DNA from: Sphingobacterium endophyticum
Lineage (GTDB): Bacteria; Bacteroidota; Bacteroidia; Sphingobacteriales; Sphingobacteriaceae
Direction of reading: 5' to 3'
Length of the DNA: 64,000 nt
Assembly (NCBI RefSeq): GCF_009733535.1
Contig: NZ_ML771899.1
Span: 613,563-677,562, forward strand
This document shows, piece by piece, positions 42,607 through 51,072 of this stretch (within the stretch, counting starts at the first letter, position 1; the number at the start of each line of letters is the position of its first letter). A program made the position numbers and the translations under genes. Below the pieces are notes generated by a model that had not been told where the DNA came from, ran no database searches, and saw only the letters and a program-made list of their open reading frames with translations.

Positions 42607-43872
42607 TTATCTTTTTGGGCGTAGATATGGCTTCTTCTTCATTCGATTAGCAAACTGTTCTTCCTCGTAATCCTCACCCTGTGCATCGGGTAATAAGCTG
42701 AGCAATCCTAAATCGGAATTAGACGAATGCTCATTTGAAAGAAATTCAAAAAGGTCTTTTTTCGGTACATTTTCTATTTCATTTGCTTTAGAAACAGGAA
42801 TATTCTGTGTCTTCAATTCGGGTTTGTTTCCATTGTTCCACCAATCGTTGAATACATTTGCCGACAGATTTCTATCTAACTGCGAAGCGTTCCAAACACT
42901 TCGGCTTTGGTGATCGATAAAGGTCACTCCGTAAATTCGTCCTTCATTATTACGTCTTACAACCGTATTAATTCCTTGTTCAGTCAATTGCTTCTTAAAT
43001 TCCCTTTCGTTGCTTGTAGTATGTTTGGCAAGTTCCACAATATTTTTCAGAACAGACTTTGTAGGGTTAGTTTTCATTTTCTCGTTTGACTGTTCAAAGT
43101 GTTTTTGCAGTTGTGTTACTCCTGCATCTTTTCCGAATAGCGATGCTTTGAACGAATTGCTAGCCTTGTTGCCGTTTTTATCCAATGCGAAATACACCAA
43201 TCCGTTTACGGTCTGTCCGTTCCGTTCACCTTTGACTTCCTCCGCCGTGATGTTGAAAAGAGAAAGTAATGCATTGTAGCTACCCATAGTTGAAAAGCTA
43301 TAATACTTTGGGAGATGCCTTACTACCGAAGCAATCTGACTTTTGGTGTCGCCATTTTTATGATTTACAGGCTTGAAAACTTTATTGGCTTGTTTCTGCT
43401 CTTGTTCAGTAGCTTTCTGCAGATTATATTTCTGTTCTAAATCCCGACAGATTGCCATGGAGCGTGGATGGTCGTAGTCATCGGGGATTTTCTTTCCGTC
43501 AATACCTACGCAGGTCGAAACGATATGGATATGTGTACGGTCAATGTCCGTATGTTTGAAAACAATATAGGGCTGATTGCCGTAGCCCATACGCTCCATA
43601 TATTCCTGAGCCATTTCGGTAAACTGCTCATCGTTGACCTTATCCGCAGGATCTGGGTTCAACGATATATGCCGTACCTTCTTTTCCGTTTTGATGTTTG
43701 CCGATAAATATGGCTCAAAGCATTTATTAAAATAGGCTACGGAATACTTACCGTCCACCGTATCGGGTATCTTGTTCAGCAACAGAACCGCTCCATTTTC
43801 TTTATCTACTTTTTGTTGATTGTACAAAATCGCTCCGTACATATTGCTTCCCTTTCCGATTTTTGCAATCAT
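42607..43872 (-). CDS. mobB: MobB-type relaxase
   Basis: 421 residues. The relaxase N-terminal domain includes IGKGSNMYGAILYNQQKVD and the metal-binding histidine motif FKHTDIDRTHIHIVSTCV (about 110-127). The catalytic Tyr is probably in the N-terminal or YMERMGYGN region and is not certain. It nicks oriT and pilots the strand during mobilization, as in Bacteroides conjugative and mobilizable elements. MobA starts 4 bp upstream. It is complete in length and ends in a basic tail (RMKKKPYLRPKR). Confidence 0.92.
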   Translation of the reverse strand: MIAKIGKGSNMYGAILYNQQKVDKENGAVLLLNKIPDTVDGKYSVAYFNKCFEPYLSANIKTEKKVRHISLNPDPADKVNDEQFTEMAQEYMERMGYGNQPYIVFKHTDIDRTHIHIVSTCVGIDGKKIPDDYDHPRSMAICRDLEQKYNLQKATEQEQKQANKVFKPVNHKNGDTKSQIASVVRHLPKYYSFSTMGSYNALLSLFNITAEEVKGERNGQTVNGLVYFALDKNGNKASNSFKASLFGKDAGVTQLQKHFEQSNEKMKTNPTKSVLKNIVELAKHTTSNEREFKKQLTEQGINTVVRRNNEGRIYGVTFIDHQSRSVWNASQLDRNLSANVFNDWWNNGNKPELKTQNIPVSKANEIENVPKKDLFEFLSNEHSSNSDLGLLSLLPDAQGEDYEEEQFANRMKKKPYLRPKR

Positions 43873-43876
43873 AACT

Positions 43877-44311
43877 TTACTCTTTTTTCAGATACTTATC
43901 TTCAAATTCCTGTGTCAAACGGATAACCTCTTTAGTAACTTGTACCAATTCTATGGTTTCCTTTTCCAATCTAAAAAGGTAAGTTCCTGCTTTTTTCTCC
44001 GAAAAATTGCGGTACAATATCTTCACAATCTGATTATAATTTGTTCCGATTGCTCGGAACTGGCTAAAAAATCGGGTCAGCTTTTCGTGATATTCAATAG
44101 CATCCATATCAATTTTGACGGTTTTTACCGTCTTCTGAAATATACAAGCTGTGATAAAATGAGCAATTACTTTCATTTCTGATTGGTCAAAAAGGGCAAG
44201 AAACTTGGCGTTATCCTGTGCATTCAGGTTGATGGAATATCGATGAACCGCAGGGTCAATCTTTGGTTTTCGTCCTGATTTCCTAATCTGTTTTCTGTTT
44301 TTCTCTTCCAT
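43877..44311 (-). CDS. mobA: MobA-type relaxosome accessory protein
   Basis: 144 residues from ATG 44311; an upstream extension to 44362 would run into the oriT-like repeats. The N-terminus RKQIRKSGRKPKIDPAVHRY is a basic ribbon-helix-helix region. LNAQDNAKFLALFDQSEM and FRAIGTNYNQIVKILYRNF match the MobC/MobA family of relaxosome proteins. It would bind the inverted repeats immediately upstream and recruit MobB. The naming differs between elements (MobA in Bacteroides, MobC elsewhere). Confidence 0.88.
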   Translation of the reverse strand: MEEKNRKQIRKSGRKPKIDPAVHRYSINLNAQDNAKFLALFDQSEMKVIAHFITACIFQKTVKTVKIDMDAIEYHEKLTRFFSQFRAIGTNYNQIVKILYRNFSEKKAGTYLFRLEKETIELVQVTKEVIRLTQEFEDKYLKKE

Positions 44312-44371
44312 AATAATCCATTTTAATTTTAAACAAACGAGCGACTTCGGAGCCGTTTCCAACCCCCTGCA

Positions 44372-44470
44372 AGGGCAAGTGCTCTTGAGGTGCGGAAATT
44401 TATTTCGAGGACCTCAAGAGATAACTTGCTCTGAACAGGAGTTCAGAAAAATCCGTTTTGCAAACGGATT
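44372..44470. other. candidate oriT with three inverted repeats
   Basis: CTCTTGAGGT (44382-44391) and ACCTCAAGAG (44411-44420) are a perfect 10-bp pair, extended by imperfect GGGCAAGT/ACTTGCTC outside. CTGAAC-AGGA-GTTCAG (44431-44446) and AATCCGTTT-TGC-AAACGGATT (44450-44470) follow. All lie directly upstream of mobA/mobB, where oriT is found in related elements. The rest of 44312-44857 holds an AT-rich stretch with several GGTTAACTGG and AGCTAGTTA-like words and no gene. Confidence 0.65.
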
Positions 44471-44857
44471 GGAGTTAGCAGGGAAACCCCATCGTTTCTA
44501 TTACAAATTTCGGTAAGACTATTTGAATAACAGTCATTTAGAATCACGCCAAATAAAGCCATTAAACGCCAAAGAATGCCACCTTTATGTGGATTGGAAT
44601 TGCTTTTATTTTCTTTGTAACTGGTTAACTGGCTGATTGGTTATAACCTTAAATATGTAGCCAGTCGGCATAAATCCCGACAGCAAATCTGCGTGATTGA
44701 ATGCAGACCAATTACAGATTTTTGAGTTAATGAACTAGCTAGTTAAGTGTATGCATGTGCATAGGTAAATAGTTGGTTACATAAATACAATAATATATAC
44801 AACTGACTATTCAGCTAACCAGATAGCTAATTTGAGATAATATTAAAAACAAGAGAT

Positions 44858-45358
44858 ATGATACACGAAGAAAACAAAAATCAACAACCCGAAAAAGAGG
44901 ATTTTTCTATTGAAAATTTCCTAACTGATGAAAAGAAGCAACCTTTGATAGAACAACAAGGAGCAACACATAGGAAAGACTTTGCCAAACCCGATGTGGA
45001 TGAGGAAGCTATTATGCGTGTAATGGCAGGAGAAAAACCCGAGGAAATAGCAACAGAAACGGAACAAACTAAACCGTCAGCGAACAGTACGAAAAAAAGT
45101 ACCTTCAAGCCAAAGAAGCTGACCAAACAGGACTACTGCGGACAGTTCTTTAAAATTCCGAACAGTACTGCAAGTAGGGGTAAATCGGTCTATGTACGGC
45201 AGGAACACCACGAAAAATTTAACAGGCTTACCAATATTATGGACATCGACAAACTGACGATTTATGCGTATCTGGACAACATTATCGAGTACCACTTTCA
45301 GGAGTTCGGGGAGTTAATTAGCGAAATCTATAATGAGAAGCACAAACCGTTGTTTTGA
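44858..45358 (+). CDS. DUF3408 conjugal-element protein
   Basis: 166 residues. An acidic, disordered N-terminus is followed by a basic stretch (KKSTFKPKKLTKQDYCGQFF) and a ribbon-helix-helix-like C-terminus: KSVYVRQEHHEKFNRLTNIM, TIYAYLDNIIEYHF. DUF3408 proteins lie beside traA (ParA-type) in Bacteroidota conjugative transposons; here the ParA gene is missing. It is divergent from mobA across the oriT-like region and may bind there. Confidence 0.88.
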   Translation: MIHEENKNQQPEKEDFSIENFLTDEKKQPLIEQQGATHRKDFAKPDVDEEAIMRVMAGEKPEEIATETEQTKPSANSTKKSTFKPKKLTKQDYCGQFFKIPNSTASRGKSVYVRQEHHEKFNRLTNIMDIDKLTIYAYLDNIIEYHFQEFGELISEIYNEKHKPLF

Positions 45359-45444
45359 TAACCGTCCTTTGGTCAGGATGCGTAACTTCTTCTTAAAATT
45401 GTTTCCAAAAGAAAAAAACAGAAAAAAAAGAAAGCCATTTTAAC

Positions 45445-45592
45445 AAGGCGGACAGGTGGAAGAACCAAAAGGAAACGGAATAAATCCCGAAGGGTGGCAG
45501 GGCAATCACACAACAACTGGGCGAAGCCACCATATTTGCCCTGCCATTATGCCGTAAGCTTTTGGTTGGGTGGTGCGGTGGCTGTCCGCCTT
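45445..45592. repeat. two nested perfect inverted repeats
   Basis: The outer pair AAGGCGGACAG (45445-45455) and CTGTCCGCCTT (45582-45592) and the inner pair TGGCAGGGCAA (45495-45505) and TTGCCCTGCCA (45536-45546) are each perfect over 11 bp. An alternative GGTGGC/GCCACC pairing (45493-45498 with 45526-45531, or 45526-45531 with 45577-45582) could compete. The region 45359-45865 has no gene and is richer in GC than its surroundings. Confidence 0.7.
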
Positions 45593-45647
45593 ACATTTGC
45601 TACCTTTTGTTCATTTTTTTATCAATTCTAATCAAAGAAAGGATACA

Positions 45648-45681
45648 AAAAACACGTATGGGATAAGTATTGGGTGTTTTT
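45648..45681. repeat. inverted repeat in the element's non-coding region
   Basis: AAAAACAC (45648-45655) pairs with GTGTTTTT (45674-45681). Confidence 0.4.
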
Positions 45682-45710
45682 GGTATGCTTTCCTTTATCC
45701 GTACAAAACT

Positions 45711-45748
45711 CTTTAAATGTGAAGAAGCTTTGCGAGGAAAATTTAAAG
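45711..45748. repeat. inverted repeat in the element's non-coding region
   Basis: CTTTAAAT (45711-45718) pairs with ATTTAAAG (45741-45748). Together with the three repeats to the left this gives four inverted repeats in about 300 bp. Confidence 0.4.
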
Positions 45749-45865
45749 TGTTTTGAGGATTGCTTTCCATTTATATCGTGCCAACACAAGCCAAATACTA
45801 CCACGTAATGCCAAATTAAAATAATACATTCTCTTGTGTTCTAAATTAGGGGAAATTTTGAACCT

Positions 45866-46246
45866 ATGGCACAAAAAACAATTACCGAAAAAGAGCGTAA
45901 AGAAAACGAGCTATCCGAGAAGAAAAAGAACACTCATTTTATGCAGGTCGATAAGCATAGCGACCCAATTTCCAATTTCATTACTAACTTTAAACTTCAA
46001 TTCAAAGATACAAAGGGCTTAGGTCTGGGCAAGCTGTTCGGGGGCAAGCGTGTTGAACAACAAAAAAAGACTGCCGAACCTGAAAGTATAATAGGTGCAA
46101 CAAAAACGATTATGCTTTCGGATTTCAAAAACGATGAAAAAAGTCAGATTGTACAGAAAAACAAAAAGCCTGCCTTGAAGACAGACAACGCAATCAAACC
46201 GCAACAAGCTCTCCAGAAAAACAATAAGCCAAAGTTGGGATTATAG
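45866..46246 (+). CDS. small basic protein of unknown function in the mobile element
   Basis: 126 residues, Lys/Gln-rich and apparently disordered. A central LGLGKLFGGKRVEQQKK follows a short helix ISNFITNFKLQFKD. No domain was recognised. Strong charge and codon structure suggest it is translated. It follows the inverted-repeat region and precedes two HTH genes on the same strand, so it may belong to the element's regulation or replication module. Confidence 0.6.
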   Translation: MAQKTITEKERKENELSEKKKNTHFMQVDKHSDPISNFITNFKLQFKDTKGLGLGKLFGGKRVEQQKKTAEPESIIGATKTIMLSDFKNDEKSQIVQKNKKPALKTDNAIKPQQALQKNNKPKLGL

Positions 46247-46346
46247 CCAAGTATTTGACATCTGAACGCCAAACGCTACCTCTGACGGCAACATTGGAAT
46301 GACCTATGTAAATAGCTTTTATTTTCGAGGTTTAAATGATGCAGAT

Positions 46347-46640
46347 ATGGAAATAACAGTTTTAGACATTCAGATTTTAAAGGCATTGCATAAGGAAGTA
46401 AAGGAAGTTTCCAATTTGATAGCGGAAATGACTGCCCCCTACAAAGCATTGCAACAGGCAACAAAATGGCTCGACCAACAGGAAGCCTGCCAACTGCTCA
46501 ACATCAGTAAACGAACTTTGCAGACGTATAGGGCAAAAGGTATTCTTGGGGCAACGCAAATCAATCGGAAAACATATTTCAGATTATCCGAAGTGGAGTT
46601 ATTTATGCAGGGAGAGCGACCATTAAAGCAAAAGAAATGA
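46347..46640 (+). CDS. excisionase-like helix-turn-helix protein 1
   Basis: 97 residues from ATG 46347; an ATG at 46299 would add 16 residues. The helix-turn-helix (about 45-90) is WLDQQEACQLLNISKRTLQT followed by YRAKGILGATQINRKTYF, the HTH_17/MerR-like form used by excisionases of Bacteroidota elements. The N-terminal helix probably mediates dimerisation. Its last 4 bp overlap the start of a paralogue. It likely controls integration/excision or transfer. Confidence 0.85.
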   Translation: MEITVLDIQILKALHKEVKEVSNLIAEMTAPYKALQQATKWLDQQEACQLLNISKRTLQTYRAKGILGATQINRKTYFRLSEVELFMQGERPLKQKK

Positions 46641-46918
46641 AACAGATTGGAAATTCAAACGAAGATATGCTTGCCCTGCTCGAAGCTGTGGTAGGTATAA
46701 AAAATGAACTGCTGTATATCAGGGAATATTTTCATCCACTTTTAAAAGGGGAAATATACCTATCGGGCGAACAGGTTTGCGAGATGTTGCATATCAGCAA
46801 ACGGACGTTGCAACAGTACAGAGATGACGGACTGATACCTTTTATCAAGCTCGAACGGAAAATCCTTTTCCGAGAGTCGGATATTATGAAAGTGTTGGAA
46901 GATAACTATCAGCGTTAG
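46637..46918 (+). CDS. excisionase-like helix-turn-helix protein 2
   Basis: 93 residues. The same HTH_17 pattern occurs as in its neighbour: YLSGEQVCEMLHISKRTLQQ then YRDDGLIPFIKLERKILF. The ATGA overlap with the first gene implies coupled translation. The two are paralogues and may form a heteromer that bends the attachment site or regulates the integrase. A terminator-like inverted repeat follows at 46971-46999. Confidence 0.85.
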   Translation: MKQIGNSNEDMLALLEAVVGIKNELLYIREYFHPLLKGEIYLSGEQVCEMLHISKRTLQQYRDDGLIPFIKLERKILFRESDIMKVLEDNYQR

Positions 46919-46970
46919 CCGATTTTAAATAAATGCTTTGAAACTGTAAACGTATCGGTCAATTAAAGAG

Positions 46971-46999
46971 ACAGCCCACTGCTTAAAGCGGTGGGCTGT
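46971..46999 (+). terminator. inverted repeat after the HTH pair, likely terminator
   Basis: ACAGCCCAC (46971-46979) and GTGGGCTGT (46991-46999), with additional GC/GC pairs inside, form a strong stem followed by GGTGTTTT. It sits between convergent genes. Confidence 0.65.
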
Positions 47000-47020
47000 G
47001 GTGTTTTATAAACGTGTAGA

Positions 47021-47902
47021 TTAAATTCCAAGTTTATCGTGCATTGCTCGCCATTCTTTTCCAAATTCAATCATTTCTAATGCTGACTTTCGTTTATCTT
47101 CGGGCAAGCATTGTATGCAAGTTGGATATTGAATGCCTTTGTAGTGTACTTTACATTTAGGACATAACTCCATATTTTTTAAATCATAGTTAGAAGCACA
47201 TCTTCTACACGCAGTTATTGTCTCTTCAAAAGAAAGATACTTTATATCGTCAACCAAATAGAGTAAAAACGCTTCTTTCCCGATTATTCCCTCATCTTTG
47301 GTTTTGGCTTTTTCTCTTTGAAACCAATATTTTATATTGGATAAATTGTGATTATTTTTCCATTTGTCTTTTGATACAAAACACTTATCACGAACATCAA
47401 GAGCTTCTTCGTCTGTATAAAAAATTGTGATGAGTTCTTCTAACGATTTATAAATAGGTTCATCGAACTCGTGCTTGCATACTGCACAACGATATTGCGG
47501 TAGTTTTCTTACTCTTTTGTTGGGGCGGTTGTCTCCACAATTTGGACATAAGGAAACAGCTATGTAATCATAGTTTTTTACAATATGTTTCTTAAATTCT
47601 GATTTATCAAGGTCAGAATTAGTTTCTTTGAAAATTTGAGTATATTTTCTTGTTATTTCTCTTTCATAGTCGGAATATTTTTTGGGGTGAGAAAGATGCT
47701 GAATTGTTAATGTGTCTGTACTATCGCATATTTCGCATTTTTCTTTAAGAATTTTAGCTCGTCTCTCTTTCCAATCTTTTGTGTGCCACGACCGTTGTCC
47801 TTCTTTATAATCCTTCCAATATAGTTCTTTGGCAAGTTCTAATGAAATTTCTCCATTAGTCAACTTTTCCCTTAATTCGATACGTTCGTTATATGTCAAC
47901 AT
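47021..47902 (-). CDS. zinc-knuckle HNH-like protein of unknown function
   Basis: 293 residues. CEICDSTDTLTIQHLSH (about 57-73) resembles the Cys-x2-Cys ... His core of HNH nucleases. Further Cys pairs occur at LCPNCG, CAVCKH, CRRCAS, CPKCKVHYKG and CIQCLPED, so several zinc sites are likely. The N-terminus MLTYNERIELREKLTNGEIS is helical. A nuclease activity is plausible but the catalytic His-Asn is not certain. It lies next to the integrase and may be a recombination or defence cargo gene. Confidence 0.6.
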   Translation of the reverse strand: MLTYNERIELREKLTNGEISLELAKELYWKDYKEGQRSWHTKDWKERRAKILKEKCEICDSTDTLTIQHLSHPKKYSDYEREITRKYTQIFKETNSDLDKSEFKKHIVKNYDYIAVSLCPNCGDNRPNKRVRKLPQYRCAVCKHEFDEPIYKSLEELITIFYTDEEALDVRDKCFVSKDKWKNNHNLSNIKYWFQREKAKTKDEGIIGKEAFLLYLVDDIKYLSFEETITACRRCASNYDLKNMELCPKCKVHYKGIQYPTCIQCLPEDKRKSALEMIEFGKEWRAMHDKLGI

Positions 47903-48027
47903 ACTTCAATCATATTGTTTTAATCATTGTAAATATAACTCTCACAAAATCTAGGCAATACAGTTAAATAGGTTGGTCTTGTTTAACTAATGTGAGATGT
48001 TATTTTTGTAAATAGCTAAAATACAAA

Positions 48028-48056
48028 AAAGCCAATGCAAAAACAGCATTGGCTTT
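48028..48056 (-). terminator. terminator after the integrase gene
   Basis: AAAGCCAATGC (48028-48038) and GCATTGGCTTT (48046-48056) form a perfect 11-bp stem. On the minus strand it is followed by TTTGTATTTT, 20 bp after the integrase stop. Confidence 0.85.
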
Positions 48057-48076
48057 CGTTAATCGCATTATTAGTT

Positions 48077-49327
48077 TTAAAGTTGAACCGCAAAAGAGCT
48101 TTCCATACTTTTAAACTTATGCGATACCTTTTGCATATCCTTTCCGACTTTCTCATTGAGTATCTTAGCATAAATCTGCGTAGTGGCAATATTCTTATGC
48201 CCTAACATCTTGCTTAAACTTTCCAACGGAACACCCTCGCTCAAAAACAACGTGGCAAACGTATGACGTGCTAAATGAAAGGTTACTTTCTTCTCTTTAA
48301 GGCAGTCAATTTGTTGGGATATTTGCTTTAGGCTGTCATTACAAACTGTATTTGATGGTACGGGAAATACCTTTCCATCCTTTGAAAATCCTGCATATTT
48401 TTCGATAATCATTTTGGGAATATCCAACAGCATTACATTTGACGATGTGGCGGTTTTTTTCCTACGTATGATAATCCACTGGTTACCGTCAAAGAAATCC
48501 TGAATATTGCTGTTTCTAAGCCCTTTCATATCTGAATAGGAAAGACCAGTAAAGCAACTGAAAACAAACAGGTCTTTAACCAATTCGTCTTTCTTTTTCT
48601 CGCAGTTGAACGTTACAAGCTGTTCCAACTCGTTCCGCAACAGATAACCTCTGTCTTTGTCCTTTTTGGTATTCTTGTACTCGCTGAACGGATTGAAAGC
48701 AAGATGCTTTCTGCTCATTGCCAATCGGCAAAGCGTGGTAAAACCAATCATATACAGCCAAATGGTGTTATGTGTCAAGCTTTGGTCATCACGCAGGTAG
48801 TAATCAAAGTCCTGTATAAAATCAGGAGTAAGGTCGTTAAAAGACACATCGGAGTAACCGTATTTTGTAAGTGCAAAATTGCGAAGATGTCTTAATAGTG
48901 TTTTATACTTACTGCGTGTACCATTTACCCGAAGTCCGCTATTGACCTTTTTCTCATAGTCGGATAAGAACTGTTCATAGAACTTGAAAAAGGTCATTTC
49001 TCCGCTTTCCATACCGAGGAAGGCATTTTTAAGTTTAGTACTGTTTACAGCCCCCTCGTTCTTCAGAATTTTGGAATAGCATTCCTCAATGCCCAAACGG
49101 ATTTTATCAAGCTTGCCGTTCACATCTTGGGCTTCTCGGCTTTTTCCTAAAACCCTGCCGTACTTCAAATCCCAATTTGATGCAGAAATATCCAGCTTGG
49201 TACTGAATGCAGATTGTTTACCATTTACGGTAATCCTGCACATAACCGTAACCTTTCCGTTCTTCTTCGGGGCATTCTTTTTAAGGTAGAAAAGAACCTT
49301 AAACGTTGATTTTTTTGTCGTTTCCAT
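48077..49327 (-). CDS. tyrosine site-specific recombinase, IntDOT-type
   Basis: 416 residues from ATG 49327; a GTG two codons upstream is possible. Arm-binding and core-binding domains (about 1-215) precede the catalytic domain. It has RKKT, HLARHTFATLF (His and Arg), LGHKNIATTQIYAKI (His and the nucleophilic Tyr at 386). The first catalytic Arg is replaced: TGLSYSDMKGLR carries Ser 263 where most family members have Arg. The same Ser is known in IntDOT of CTnDOT. It integrates and excises the element together with the HTH proteins. It marks the right end. Confidence 0.94.
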   Translation of the reverse strand: METTKKSTFKVLFYLKKNAPKKNGKVTVMCRITVNGKQSAFSTKLDISASNWDLKYGRVLGKSREAQDVNGKLDKIRLGIEECYSKILKNEGAVNSTKLKNAFLGMESGEMTFFKFYEQFLSDYEKKVNSGLRVNGTRSKYKTLLRHLRNFALTKYGYSDVSFNDLTPDFIQDFDYYLRDDQSLTHNTIWLYMIGFTTLCRLAMSRKHLAFNPFSEYKNTKKDKDRGYLLRNELEQLVTFNCEKKKDELVKDLFVFSCFTGLSYSDMKGLRNSNIQDFFDGNQWIIIRRKKTATSSNVMLLDIPKMIIEKYAGFSKDGKVFPVPSNTVCNDSLKQISQQIDCLKEKKVTFHLARHTFATLFLSEGVPLESLSKMLGHKNIATTQIYAKILNEKVGKDMQKVSHKFKSMESSFAVQL

Positions 49328-49513
49328 ACTCACAATTCTTAATTATAAAATTAAACCTATATGAGCTACGGAACAATATGAAAAACTATGCAGAAAGCTG
49401 AAATACAGCGTTTTAAAGCGGTTTCTTCTAATGCTTGAAAGTAACGTTTTAGTAACCTTACTTTTGCCTAACCTCGCTTTTTTCTGCTTTTTACATCATT
49501 ACCAAAAAATCAA

Positions 49514-49548
49514 AAAACGATTGTAAAGCCTTTATTTACAATCGTTTT
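49514..49548 (-). terminator. terminator after fumC, right boundary of the backbone
   Basis: AAAACGATTGTAAA (49514-49527) and TTTACAATCGTTTT (49535-49548) form a perfect 14-bp stem with a 7-nt loop. On the minus strand it follows the fumC stop by 37 bp and is trailed by TTTTTT-type sequence. Confidence 0.85.
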
Positions 49549-49585
49549 CCCTGTTATTAATCTTTGATGTATTTTTACTGAAAAT

Positions 49586-50983
49586 TTATTTTAAACTGCC
49601 AACCATATCTTCTGGTTTAACCCATTCGTCAAATTCTTCTGCAGTAACATAACCCAATTTAATAGCCGTTTCCTTTAATGTTGAATTTGTCTTATGAGCT
49701 GTTTGAGCTATCTCTGCAGCTTTATAGTAACCAATTTTTGTGTTTAATGCTGTAACTAACATTAAGGAATTGTCTACTAATTCTTTGATTCGAGCATAAT
49801 TAGGCTCAATACCAATCGCACAGTGTTCTTCGAATGAAACACATGCATCACCAAGTAATCTTGCTGATTGTAGGAAGTTAGCTGCCATTAATGGTTTAAA
49901 TACGTTTAATTCATAATGACCTTGTGTGCCTCCTATAGTAATTGCTACATCATTACCCATAACCTGAGCAGCAACCATAGTTAATGCTTCACATTGTGTA
50001 GGGTTTACTTTACCTGGCATAATCGACGATCCTGGTTCGTTTTCTGGAATAATAATCTCTCCAATCCCTGATCGTGGCCCTGAAGCCAACATACGGATGT
50101 CATTAGCAATTTTATTTAATGAAACTGCCAATTGTTTTAAAGCACCATGTGTTTCAACTATAGCGTCATGGGAAGCTAATGCTTCAAATTTATTTGCCGC
50201 AGTCACAAATGGTAAACCAGTGAATTCAGCAATATATTTAGCAACTAATACATCATATCCTTTTGGTGTATTTAATCCCGTACCTACAGCTGTTCCTCCT
50301 AAAGCTAATTCTGAAAGATGAGATAATGTGTTTTTAACTGCTTTAATCCCATAGCTCAACTGCGCAACATAACCTGAAAGTTCCTGACCCAAAGTCAGTG
50401 GGGTAGCATCCATTAAGTGCGTACGACCAATCTTTACCACGTTCATAAACTCCTCAGATTTTCTCTGCAAAGTATCACGTAATTTCTCAACCCCAGGTAT
50501 AGTCACTTCAACAACAGCTTTGTAGGCAGCAATGTGCATCCCTGTTGGGAAGGTATCGTTAGATGATTGTGATTTATTGACATCGTCGTTTGCTTTCAAA
50601 ACAGGTTCACCTTCGCCAATCTTTCCTCCTGCCAAAACCTGTGCACGGTTTGCAACAACTTCATTGACATTCATGTTGGATTGTGTTCCTGAACCAGTTT
50701 GCCAAATAACCAATGGGAATTGGTCATCTAATTTTCCAGCAAGTATCTCATCACATACTGCTGCAATAGCATCACGTTTCTCCGACGATAAAACCCCTAA
50801 TTCACAGTTTGCATATGCTGCTGCTTTCTTTAGGTAGGCAAATCCCGCAACGATTTCACTTGGCATGGAACCAGGAGCTCCGATTTTAAAATTGTTTCTT
50901 GAACGTTCAGTTTGTGCACCCCAGTATTTGTCCGCTGGCACCTGAACTTCACCCATGGTGTCTTTTTCTATTCTGAATGACAT
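49586..50983 (-). CDS. fumC: fumarate hydratase, class II
   Basis: 465 residues. The superfamily signature [17 protein letters not shown] (about 318-334) and the active-site region [16 protein letters not shown] are intact, as are [19 protein letters not shown] and [15 protein letters not shown]. The length and motifs are those of the homotetrameric iron-independent enzyme. It interconverts fumarate and malate in the TCA cycle. It is monocistronic with a strong terminator and forms the first backbone gene to the right of the mobile element. Confidence 0.97.
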   Translation of the reverse strand: MSFRIEKDTMGEVQVPADKYWGAQTERSRNNFKIGAPGSMPSEIVAGFAYLKKAAAYANCELGVLSSEKRDAIAAVCDEILAGKLDDQFPLVIWQTGSGTQSNMNVNEVVANRAQVLAGGKIGEGEPVLKANDDVNKSQSSNDTFPTGMHIAAYKAVVEVTIPGVEKLRDTLQRKSEEFMNVVKIGRTHLMDATPLTLGQELSGYVAQLSYGIKAVKNTLSHLSELALGGTAVGTGLNTPKGYDVLVAKYIAEFTGLPFVTAANKFEALASHDAIVETHGALKQLAVSLNKIANDIRMLASGPRSGIGEIIIPENEPGSSIMPGKVNPTQCEALTMVAAQVMGNDVAITIGGTQGHYELNVFKPLMAANFLQSARLLGDACVSFEEHCAIGIEPNYARIKELVDNSLMLVTALNTKIGYYKAAEIAQTAHKTNSTLKETAIKLGYVTAEEFDEWVKPEDMVGSLK

Positions 50984-51025
50984 AATTACAATGTTTTGAT
51001 TGGCAAATCTAAGGAAAAATAGATA

Positions 51026-51072
51026 ATTAAGCTAAAATAAGCCAGTCAATTAACCGTATATTTTAGCTTAAT
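51026..51072 (-). terminator. terminator overlapping the end of the 188-residue gene
   Basis: ATTAAGCTAAAATA (51026-51039) and TATTTTAGCTTAAT (51059-51072) form a perfect 14-bp stem. The right arm includes the last codons and the stop of the minus-strand gene; a T-rich run follows on that strand. Confidence 0.7.

Larger units (their letters stand above)
39190..49510. mobile_element. integrative mobilizable element with IntDOT-type integrase, mob genes and restriction-modification cargo
   Basis: Backbone genes stop at 39176 and resume with the fumC terminator at 49514. Between them lie an IntDOT-type recombinase at the right end, two excisionase-like HTH genes, DUF3408, MobA/MobB with an oriT-like region, and a restriction-modification operon. 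No VirB4-like or other Tra transfer gene and no ParA-type traA is present, so it should be mobilized by a helper. Composition looks lower in GC over the restriction-modification genes than over the mob genes, suggesting that cargo was acquired separately. The exact ends are not resolved. Confidence 0.8.

Noticed and set aside
39261..49506. CATTACCAAA near 49497 and its reverse complement near 39261 as terminal inverted repeats of the element
   Set aside because: A 10-bp match between two AT-rich windows of this size is not far from chance, and tyrosine-recombinase elements do not use terminal inverted repeats.
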